This document shows, in pieces, positions 1 to 4,638 of a DNA stretch of 5,241 nt. Location of the stretch: the NCBI GenBank assembly GCA_029051915.1, contig JAIDKM010000378.1, forward strand, positions 1-5,241. Reading direction: 5' to 3'. This stretch comes from Alistipes sp. Lineage in GTDB: Bacteria; Bacteroidota; Bacteroidia; Bacteroidales; Rikenellaceae. Made by a program: the position numbers and the translations under genes. The notes below the pieces were generated by a model that saw only the letters and a program-made list of their open reading frames with translations, had not been told where the DNA came from and did no database searches. Each line of letters opens with the position of its first letter. Position 1 is the stretch's first letter.

Positions 1-4
1 CGTG

Positions 5-76
5 TAGCCCATAGCAGAATCGAACTGCTCTTTCAAGAATGAAAATCTTGCGTCCTAACCGATAGACGAATGGGCC
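5..76 (-). tRNA. tRNA-Glu (anticodon TTC)
   Basis: Read on the minus strand, this 72-nt stretch folds into a full cloverleaf. The acceptor is GGCCCAT paired with ATGGGCT, with a G-U wobble at pair 1-72. The D-stem is GTCT/GGAC, the anticodon stem is CAAGA/TCTTG around loop TTTTCAT, and the T-stem is AGCAG/CTGCT around TTCGATT. The anticodon TTC lies at window positions 41-43 and reads GAA/GAG. The discriminator base is A, and the following CACG shows that CCA is not encoded and must be added after transcription. The gene lies downstream of the importer operon on the same strand but has its own promoter (119-149). Confidence 0.96.
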
Positions 77-79
77 TCT

Positions 80-117
80 ACCGCTATCGTGATCCCCGGC
101 GGGGGTACTTTAGCGGT
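80..117 (-). other. Hairpin in the 5' leader of tRNA-Glu
   Basis: A perfect 7-bp outer inverted repeat (ACCGCTA at 80-86 against TAGCGGT at 111-117) encloses a GC-rich inner stem (CCCC at 94-97 against GGGG at 101-104, loop GGC). It sits between the promoter and the mature tRNA start at 76. The primary transcript, expected to begin near 112-115, would therefore carry this fold just inside its 5' end. It lacks the T-run of a terminator. A role in RNase P processing, in shielding the leader, or in insulating against upstream transcripts is possible but inferred. Confidence 0.55.
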
Positions 118-118
118 G

Positions 119-149
119 CAAAGGTAACTAAAAAAGTGATTCGTACAAA
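119..149 (-). promoter_or_regulatory. Bacteroidota-type promoter for tRNA-Glu
   Basis: On the minus strand TTTG (146-149) is followed by exactly 19 nt and then TACCTTTG (119-126). This matches the -33 TTTG and -7 TAnnTTTG elements read by the Bacteroidota primary sigma factor. The predicted transcription start is about 5 nt further on (near 112-115), leaving a leader of about 37 nt before the tRNA. It lies wholly in the gap after the ATPase stop, so the tRNA need not depend on read-through from the importer operon. No convincing rho-independent terminator is visible between that stop (177) and this promoter. Confidence 0.8.
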
Positions 150-176
150 TAAAAAGAGGAAAAATATTGCGCCGAA

Positions 177-941
177 TCATGCTTTTGTTGCCCGGATACG
201 ACCCGATGTCGGGTCGAAGGCTACTCCCGAGTCGCTGAAAAGCCGTTCGAGGACTCCGCTGGCGGCCATCTCGGCGGCAGGCGAATGGTGCAATGCGGGC
301 GTGTCGATCGTCAGAATCGAGTCGCACAAGGAAAGAGCTATGTCCAGATCATGGGTGGAGAAGAGAACGCATTTGCCCTCCTCGTGAGCCAGCCGGGAGA
401 GAAGCGACACCAACGCGTAGCGGTTGGGAAGATCGAGAAACGCCGTAGGCTCGTCGAGCAGAATGACGGGCGTGTCCTGGGCCAGAGCCCGGGCGATCAT
501 TGCGCGCTGGCATTCGCCGTCGGAGAGGGTCTCCATCGATTTGCGGGCGAAGCCGGAGAGCCCGACGATTTCGAGCGCCCGGTGGACGATCGCCCGATCG
601 GACTGCTGCATGCGCCCGATCCAATTGGTGTAGGGCGCGCGGCCGAGGGCGACCATGTCTTCGCAGGCAAGGTTGGCGATTCGCACCTTGTCGGTGGCGA
701 CGAACGAGACGGTCGTAGCCAACTGCTGCGGAGAGAGCGATGCGAGGGGGCGATTGCAGAGCCGGATTTCGCCATCGGCCGCGCGATTCAACCCGGCGAT
801 GACCCTGAGGAGCGAACTTTTCCCGGTGCCGTTGCGGCCGATGAAAGCGGTGAGCGACCGAGCCGGAATCTCGGCGGAGACGCGCTCCAACAAGATGCGC
901 GGCCCGTAAGAGAGGGTGATATTGTTTAAGGAGATGCTCAT
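177..941 (-). CDS. ABC transporter ATP-binding protein, FecE/BtuD/HmuV type
   Basis: The cytoplasmic ATPase subunit (254 aa, normal for the family) of an iron-chelate, heme or cobalamin importer. It would hydrolyse ATP as a dimer beneath the permease encoded just upstream. Visible motifs are Walker A GRNGTGKS (residues 35-42), signature LSDGECQ (139-145), Walker B VILLDEP (159-165), D-loop FLD (168-170) and switch histidine H197 in STHD. The segment ALGRAPYTNW (98-107) is typical of the FecE/BtuD branch. Two positions are atypical: the Q-loop region reads VSFVATDK (78-85) with no glutamine, and the signature has Asp-Gly-Glu instead of Gly-Gly-Gln. Its ATG shares one base with the permease stop (TGATG), which implies translational coupling. 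No Shine-Dalgarno sequence is seen. Family assignment is firm; the substrate is unknown. Confidence 0.95.
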   Translation of the reverse strand: MSISLNNITLSYGPRILLERVSAEIPARSLTAFIGRNGTGKSSLLRVIAGLNRAADGEIRLCNRPLASLSPQQLATTVSFVATDKVRIANLACEDMVALGRAPYTNWIGRMQQSDRAIVHRALEIVGLSGFARKSMETLSDGECQRAMIARALAQDTPVILLDEPTAFLDLPNRYALVSLLSRLAHEEGKCVLFSTHDLDIALSLCDSILTIDTPALHHSPAAEMAASGVLERLFSDSGVAFDPTSGRIRATKA

Positions 942-1942
942 CAGAAGAAACTGCGGTTACGAACGACGACGACGATGACGACCGGAATGCCCATCAAGGC
1001 GGTGATGGTGTTGATCGGAAGGGCCAATAATTTGGAGACGAGGTCGCAGACGAGCAACAAGGCGGCGCCGGCGAGCATCGACGCGGGCATGAGAATGCGG
1101 TGGTCGGCGCTGCGGAACGACATGCGGGCCAGGTGGGGTACGGCCAAGCCGATGAAGCCGATGGGGCCGCAGAAAGCGGTAACGGTACCGGCGAGCAAGA
1201 CGGTGGAGAGCAGCAACAAGGTACGGGTGCGCCGGATGCCGAGACCCATTGTCCGGGCGTAGTTCTCGCCCAGAAGCAAGAGGTTGAGCGGTTTGATGAC
1301 GGCGACGGAGAGCACGAGACCTGCGATGACGACGGGCGACAACAATGCGAGCTGAGAAGCCGTAACATCGCCCAGAGAGCCCATAGTCCAGATGACGAAC
1401 GACTTGAGGGCTGCTTCGTCGGAGAGGTATTGCAGGATCTCGACGACCGAACCGATGCCGGAGCCGAACATCATGCCGAGGATCAAAATGACCATGATGT
1501 CCTTGATGCGGCGGCTGACAGCCAAGATGAGAACCAAGACGAGGGCCGAGCCGAGCCAGGCCGAGCCGGCGATGCCGAGCGACTGGACGAACGAATGGTC
1601 GGCGACTCCCGAAAGGGGAGCGCCCAACAGAAAGAGTGCGACGCCGAGACCGGCGCCCGAGCTGACGCCCAAGACGTAGGGCCCGGCCAACGGATTGCGG
1701 AAGAGAGTCTGCATCTGGAGCCCGGCGGCGGCCAGTGCCGCTCCGGCCAACAAAGCGGTGGATGCTTTCAATAACCGGATCTTGAGCACGATGTCGCGGG
1801 TGGCGGGATCGACGGAACCCCCGGTGAGCGCCCGCCACACCTCGCCGGGCGAGAGCGCGACGGAACCTACGGCCAGATCGACCGCGAAGAGAACTGCGGT
1901 GGCGACAACGAGGACGGAGAAGAACCAAGCAGAACGGGACAT
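941..1942 (-). CDS. FecCD/BtuC-family ABC importer permease
   Basis: An inner-membrane permease of 333 aa, the normal length for a family of about ten transmembrane helices. Two copies would form the channel for an iron-siderophore, heme or cobalamin importer. Hydrophobic segments are spread over the whole chain, starting at about residues 6-26. Family hallmarks are GLQMQTLFRNPLAGPYVLG (74-92), followed by SSGAGLG (94-100), GENYARTMGLG (225-235), the ATPase-contacting FCGPIGFIGLAVPHLAR (257-273), and the C-terminal LPINTITALMGIPVVIVVVV (308-327). The usual RLPR motif before helix 2 reads RLLK (56-59). The ATG directly follows the TAG stop of the binding-protein gene in the same reading frame, and the 3' end overlaps the ATPase start by one base. 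All three genes therefore probably share one mRNA. Confidence 0.95.
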   Translation of the reverse strand: MSRSAWFFSVLVVATAVLFAVDLAVGSVALSPGEVWRALTGGSVDPATRDIVLKIRLLKASTALLAGAALAAAGLQMQTLFRNPLAGPYVLGVSSGAGLGVALFLLGAPLSGVADHSFVQSLGIAGSAWLGSALVLVLILAVSRRIKDIMVILILGMMFGSGIGSVVEILQYLSDEAALKSFVIWTMGSLGDVTASQLALLSPVVIAGLVLSVAVIKPLNLLLLGENYARTMGLGIRRTRTLLLLSTVLLAGTVTAFCGPIGFIGLAVPHLARMSFRSADHRILMPASMLAGAALLLVCDLVSKLLALPINTITALMGIPVVIVVVVRNRSFF

Positions 1943-3112
1943 CTATTCGAGGCGCTTATAATAAGTGAGCGAATCGACCCCCAAAGCGGGATGGAAGATT
2001 GCGGCGAGATCCTGCAAGATCAGGTCGGGATGCACCGTCCCCGACTCCCAGAAATCGGAACCCCCGGCGGGAGTCTGCCGCCGGTTGTTGTTGAAAACCT
2101 GCCTGTGCTGTACGGCCGGCATGCCGGCGAACTTCGGATTCCGGGCTGTCAACTGCCCGAGCGTATTGCAAGAACCGACGTTGAGCCATACATCCGCATC
2201 GGCAGCCAGGAGGTAGGCCTGCTCCATATCGACGGGCAACGACGCATTGCCCTCTTCGGAGACGGTATAGGTGTCGCCCCCGGCGTCGCGGATCAACTGC
2301 ACCATATAATTACGGGCGGGCGGCATGAACCAAGTGTCGCGGTAGGGAGTATTGAGCAGCGCTTTGGGCAGCGAAACGATGTCGGGGTGATGTCTGTCGA
2401 TATGTGTCCGAACGCGTTGAGCGACGGCGTTGTAACGAACGACGATGCTGTCGAAAACCGCCCTGCCGCGATCGCGGCAATCGCACAACTCGGCGGCGAT
2501 CATCAACCATTCGGCCTTGCCCAACGGTGAAGGTTCGAGGTAGTCGCCGATATAGATATAGGGAATATTCAACTCCCGGAGTTTCCCGGTGAGTACCGTA
2601 TTCTCGCCGGAGACGCCGTACAACAACATGATACCGGGCCGCATGGCGGCAAGCAACTCGAAGTCGAGGTTGCTGTCGTAGCCGATGTCGCGGACTTCGC
2701 CGCACAACCGGTGGGAGCGGATGTGGGAATTGGAGATGTAATCGATGCCGGAGACGCCGGTGATGCGCCGAACTTCGCCCAAGGCATCGAACAAAGCGAC
2801 GTGGCTTGAAGAGAGGCAGACGACGCGGTTGACGGGAGTTCTGACGATCGGCCCGTCGAAGTCGACGGCGCAGTCCGACTCGCCGCGGAGCACGAGCAGA
2901 TGCTGCTCGACCTGCCGGGCCCCCTGCCAAGGATTGCGGACGGAGATCAAGGTAGCGCAACTGTCGGCCGTGCTGCGGATGCTGAAGTTCGAGGTATGAA
3001 CCGGGGAATAGACCTCGAGGGCGAAGTCGGCGGCGGAGTAAGTTTTACGGCTGCCGCAAGCGCTCAACGCGAAGGCCGCGAAAGCAATCAGGAGTATGTT
3101 CTGCGGTTTCAT
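1943..3112 (-). CDS. Periplasmic substrate-binding lipoprotein of an Fe-chelate/cobalamin-type ABC importer
   Basis: First gene of the importer operon. From the ATG at 3112 it encodes 389 aa. A lipoprotein signal peptide has basic start MKPQ, hydrophobic core ILLIAFAAFA and lipobox LSAC, with acylated Cys19. The residues after Cys (GSRK) lack the acidic surface-export signal of Bacteroidota lipoproteins, which fits a periplasmic location. An N-terminal region of about 75 residues containing NPWQGARQV (60-68) precedes the PF01497 binding-protein domain (about 96-385). That domain contains RVVCLSSSHVALFDAL, GYDSNLDFELLAAMRPGI (144-161) and a C-terminal stretch around SDFWESGTVHPDLIL (352-366). 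A TTG at 3121 could extend it by three residues, but the ATG gives the cleaner signal peptide. No cobalamin riboswitch is visible upstream and no TonB receptor is encoded in the window, so the substrate stays open (siderophore, heme or corrinoid). Confidence 0.9.
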   Translation of the reverse strand: MKPQNILLIAFAAFALSACGSRKTYSAADFALEVYSPVHTSNFSIRSTADSCATLISVRNPWQGARQVEQHLLVLRGESDCAVDFDGPIVRTPVNRVVCLSSSHVALFDALGEVRRITGVSGIDYISNSHIRSHRLCGEVRDIGYDSNLDFELLAAMRPGIMLLYGVSGENTVLTGKLRELNIPYIYIGDYLEPSPLGKAEWLMIAAELCDCRDRGRAVFDSIVVRYNAVAQRVRTHIDRHHPDIVSLPKALLNTPYRDTWFMPPARNYMVQLIRDAGGDTYTVSEEGNASLPVDMEQAYLLAADADVWLNVGSCNTLGQLTARNPKFAGMPAVQHRQVFNNNRRQTPAGGSDFWESGTVHPDLILQDLAAIFHPALGVDSLTYYKRLE

Positions 3113-3118
3113 CGACTT

Positions 3119-3126
3119 CAAAAGTA
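3119..3126 (-). promoter_or_regulatory. Possible -7 element for the importer operon
   Basis: TACTTTTG on the minus strand matches TAnnTTTG, but no TTTG lies 17-21 nt upstream of it. Transcription from it would start at about 3112-3115, giving an almost leaderless mRNA at the ATG (3112). A poorer alternative is TATATTTT on the minus strand (3159-3166), with TTTG (3182-3185) 15 nt upstream. Either way the operon promoter must be squeezed into the short gap shared with the divergent tRNA-Pro promoter. Confidence 0.3.
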
Positions 3127-3143
3127 GAAAAAAATCTCCGGAT

Positions 3144-3175
3144 TTTGTTGTTTTTTGAAAAATATACTATATTTG
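3144..3175 (+). promoter_or_regulatory. Bacteroidota-type promoter for tRNA-Pro
   Basis: TTTG at 3144-3147, a 20-nt spacer and TATATTTG at 3168-3175 fit the -33/-7 consensus of Bacteroidota. The expected start is near 3180, about 25 nt before the mature tRNA. The promoter lies back to back with the start of the binding-protein gene, so the two divergent units share about 90 bp. Confidence 0.7.
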
Positions 3176-3179
3176 CAGT

Positions 3180-3200
3180 CCCAAACCGAGAGGTTTCGGG
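3180..3200 (+). other. Hairpin in the 5' leader of tRNA-Pro
   Basis: CCC-AAACC (3180-3187) pairs with GGTTT-GGG (3192-3196 and 3198-3200) around a GAGA loop. This gives eight base pairs with one bulged C (3197). It begins at or next to the predicted transcription start and ends 4 nt before the tRNA. No T-run follows, so it is not a terminator. The layout resembles the tRNA-Glu leader. Confidence 0.5.
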
Positions 3201-3204
3201 TAAT

Positions 3205-3279
3205 CGGGGCGTAGCTCAGTCCGGTTAGAGTACACGTCTGGGGGGCGTGTGGTCGCTGGTTCGAATCCAGTCACCCCGA
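3205..3279 (+). tRNA. tRNA-Pro (anticodon GGG)
   Basis: A 75-nt cloverleaf: acceptor CGGGGCG/CACCCCG, D-stem GCTC/GAGT, anticodon stem CACGT/GCGTG with loop CTGGGGG, and T-stem GCTGG/CCAGT with TTCGAAT. The anticodon GGG is at 3240-3242 and reads CCC/CCU. The C1-G72 pair and A73 discriminator are the usual bacterial proline identity elements. Acceptor pair 6-67 is a C-A mismatch and the first T-stem pair is G-U, which is unusual but leaves a plausible fold. CCA is not encoded. The gene separates GC-rich DNA on the left from AT-rich DNA on the right, and tRNA 3' ends are common integration sites for mobile elements. Confidence 0.95.
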
Positions 3280-3283
3280 CTGC

Positions 3284-3323
3284 AAAAAGGCTTGACAACC
3301 GAATGGTTGCCGAGCCTTTTTTT
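3284..3323 (+). terminator. Rho-independent terminator after tRNA-Pro
   Basis: AAAAAGGCTTG (3284-3294) pairs with CGAGCCTTTTT (3311-3321), including one T-G wobble. After an A-C mismatch the stem continues as CAACC (3296-3300) paired with GGTTG (3305-3309), closed by loop GAAT. The stem runs into a stretch of seven T (3317-3323). It begins 4 nt after the tRNA and should stop the tRNA transcript before the accessory operon. Confidence 0.88.
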
Positions 3324-3519
3324 GATGACGGTTGATTGATTCGTAGCTTCTGATCCCGTTTTTACGTTGGTTTTCACGGTCTGTGTAAACCGCCAAAAGG
3401 CTATGAAGCCACTATTCTAGGCATTTGCTTCAAAAACAAGATATTTTGCGGATGTCGGTTTCGGTAAATCATCTCGAATATTGAATCCGAATAGAAAACT
3501 GCCTGTTGGGAGTATTCTT

Positions 3520-3550
3520 ATAAAATATTAACTTTATAATAATATTTTAT
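3520..3550. repeat. Perfect 11-bp inverted repeat, candidate operator
   Basis: ATAAAATATTA (3520-3530) and TAATATTTTAT (3540-3550) are exact reverse complements separated by 9 nt. The dyad axis (3535) lies about 19 nt upstream of the TATATTTG element, where the -33 contact would be, so a bound dimer should interfere with transcription. It lacks GC pairs and a T-run, so it is not a terminator. Because the region is nearly all A and T, a chance dyad is possible. No DNA-binding regulator gene is present in the window. Confidence 0.45.
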
Positions 3551-3561
3551 TGTTATATTTG
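3533..3561 (+). promoter_or_regulatory. Putative promoter of the RelA/SpoT-DUF262 operon
   Basis: TATATTTG (3554-3561) matches the TAnnTTTG -7 element and is the same octamer as in the tRNA-Pro promoter. The -33 element is weak: TTTA (3533-3536) with a 17-nt spacer. It falls within the loop of the 11-bp inverted repeat. The expected transcript starts at about 3566-3569, giving a leader of about 25 nt before the ATG at 3593. Confidence 0.55.
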
Positions 3562-3592
3562 TGTCATGGAAATAATCTGAGATTGCTATTCT

Positions 3593-4615
3593 ATGTCCAA
3601 ATTGAGAAATCAAGCAGCTTTTTTTGAAAGGTACAACATTAAAGAAGACGAATTCGAGAAGACTGAATTAACATGGGAAATGCTTTCTGAAATCTATGCC
3701 GATTATGCGAAAAGGATTTCCAATTTAGAGGATGTGGCAGCTTCTCTTTTTCGTTCTTTATCGAAAATGGAACATGTGCATTCTGTCCGGTACCGTATTA
3801 AGAATGCCGAGCATCTGATCGAAAAAATTATCAGAAAGAAAATCGAAAATCCCGAAAGAGAGATTACGGTCGGTACATATTTAACTGAAATAACGGATTT
3901 GATAGGGATTCGGGTACTGCATCTTTTCAAGGATGAATGGAGCGCTATTCATCAAAATATTTTAAATACATGGGATCTTAAAGAGCAGGTCGTCGCTTAT
4001 TATAGGACGGGAGATGATATTCGTGTCTTTGAAGAGAATGCGTGCACGCCTAAAGAACACAGAAGCGGATATCGGTCGATTCATTATACGATAAAATGTC
4101 AACTGACGAAATTGGAGACTTACGCGGAGGTGCAGGTGCGGACTATTTTCGAGGAAGCCTGGAGCGAGATCGACCATACGGTCAGGTATCCGTATGATAT
4201 GGATAATCCTCTGCTTGGTCAGTATTTATTGATCTTTAACAGGCTGGCGGGAAGTGCCGATGAAATGGGATCTTTTATATTGAATCTCCGCAATTACTTT
4301 CGGAAAATACAAGAGGAAAACCAAAAGATCAATCAAGAAAAGGAAAAAGCTACACAACAGCTTCAGGAGACAATAAATCAACTTAAGATCTCTGATAAGG
4401 AGAAGAAAAATTTAGAACGCAAGTTGAATCTGATTCAACAGTCAGAAATAAGTACCAGGTTTAGGAAGAAACCGGATCCCATGCCGTGGATGAAGGCTTA
4501 TAATAGCTTTGATAATATACTCAAGGCTATGGAGAGAGTGAATCTTGCGAGCAAATTCTTTGACGATTTCGAAGAGACTCCGGAGGTATCTTCGAAAAAG
4601 GAAATTAAGAAATAA
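3593..4615 (+). CDS. RelA/SpoT-type synthetase-domain protein with C-terminal coiled coil
   Basis: A 340-aa protein with one RelA_SpoT (PF04607) pyrophosphokinase domain at about residues 45-205. Visible motifs are the donor-binding RYRIKNAEHLIEK (66-78, with R68, K70 and K78), TDLIGIRVLHLF (101-112, with metal-binding D102), HRSGYRSIHY (156-165, with nucleobase-stacking Y160), and EVQVRTIFEEAWSEIDH (179-195, with second metal ligand E179). No HD hydrolase, TGS or ACT domain is present, so this is not the housekeeping Rel. Residues about 232-285 (rich in E, K, Q, N and L) look like a coiled coil, followed by a basic, Trp-containing tail. The family moves pyrophosphate from ATP to GDP/GTP, or in toxic small-alarmone-synthetase relatives to ATP/ADP or the tRNA 3' end; the acceptor here is unknown. 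An in-frame TGA at 3578 fixes the ATG. Composition is far more AT-rich than the importer genes, and the DUF262 gene follows after 23 bp. Confidence 0.85.
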   Translation: MSKLRNQAAFFERYNIKEDEFEKTELTWEMLSEIYADYAKRISNLEDVAASLFRSLSKMEHVHSVRYRIKNAEHLIEKIIRKKIENPEREITVGTYLTEITDLIGIRVLHLFKDEWSAIHQNILNTWDLKEQVVAYYRTGDDIRVFEENACTPKEHRSGYRSIHYTIKCQLTKLETYAEVQVRTIFEEAWSEIDHTVRYPYDMDNPLLGQYLLIFNRLAGSADEMGSFILNLRNYFRKIQEENQKINQEKEKATQQLQETINQLKISDKEKKNLERKLNLIQQSEISTRFRKKPDPMPWMKAYNSFDNILKAMERVNLASKFFDDFEETPEVSSKKEIKK

Positions 4616-4638
4616 CAGACTTAACTTATACCTGATTT

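Larger units (their letters stand above)
3324..3592 (+). other. AT-rich intergenic region between tRNA-Pro terminator and accessory operon
   Basis: This 269-bp gap holds no convincing coding sequence. Only weak features are seen in its first two thirds, such as short dyads around 3399-3432 (GGCT/AGCC and TGAAGC/GCTTCA). Its last 75 bp are very AT-rich and contain a perfect inverted repeat (3520-3550) and a promoter-like element (3554-3561) for the downstream gene. If an element is integrated at the tRNA, its left end would lie here. Confidence 0.6.

Noticed and set aside
285..929. 214-codon plus-strand open frame opposite the ATPase gene
   Set aside because: It is antisense to a gene with intact Walker A, Walker B and signature motifs. 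High GC content commonly leaves such frames open.
1100..1774. 224-codon plus-strand open frame opposite the permease gene
   Set aside because: Its product is a D/E/Q/G-rich shadow of the GC-rich permease gene with no domain. The minus strand encodes a complete FecCD permease.
3113..3121. TTG start at 3121 for the binding-protein gene
   Set aside because: The ATG at 3112 gives a compact lipoprotein signal peptide, and the candidate -7 element overlaps the TTG. The three extra residues add nothing.
3113..3204. Cobalamin riboswitch upstream of the importer operon
   Set aside because: The gap is only about 90 bp, is occupied by the tRNA-Pro promoter, and shows no B12-box-like sequence.
3399..3432. 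Short overlapping dyads (GGCT/AGCC and TGAAGC/GCTTCA)
   Set aside because: The arms are only 4-6 bp with no T-run, promoter context or repetition. They are too weak to call a structure.
3473..3495. Partial match to the tRNA-Pro T-arm (GAATCC within TTGAATCCGAAT) as a possible att duplicate
   Set aside because: Only a few bases match and the acceptor-end sequence is absent, so it is best treated as coincidence.
3566..3580. Four-codon open frame (ATG to TGA) before the synthetase gene
   Set aside because: It lies at the predicted transcript 5' end, is very short, and has no sign of a ribosome site or regulatory role.
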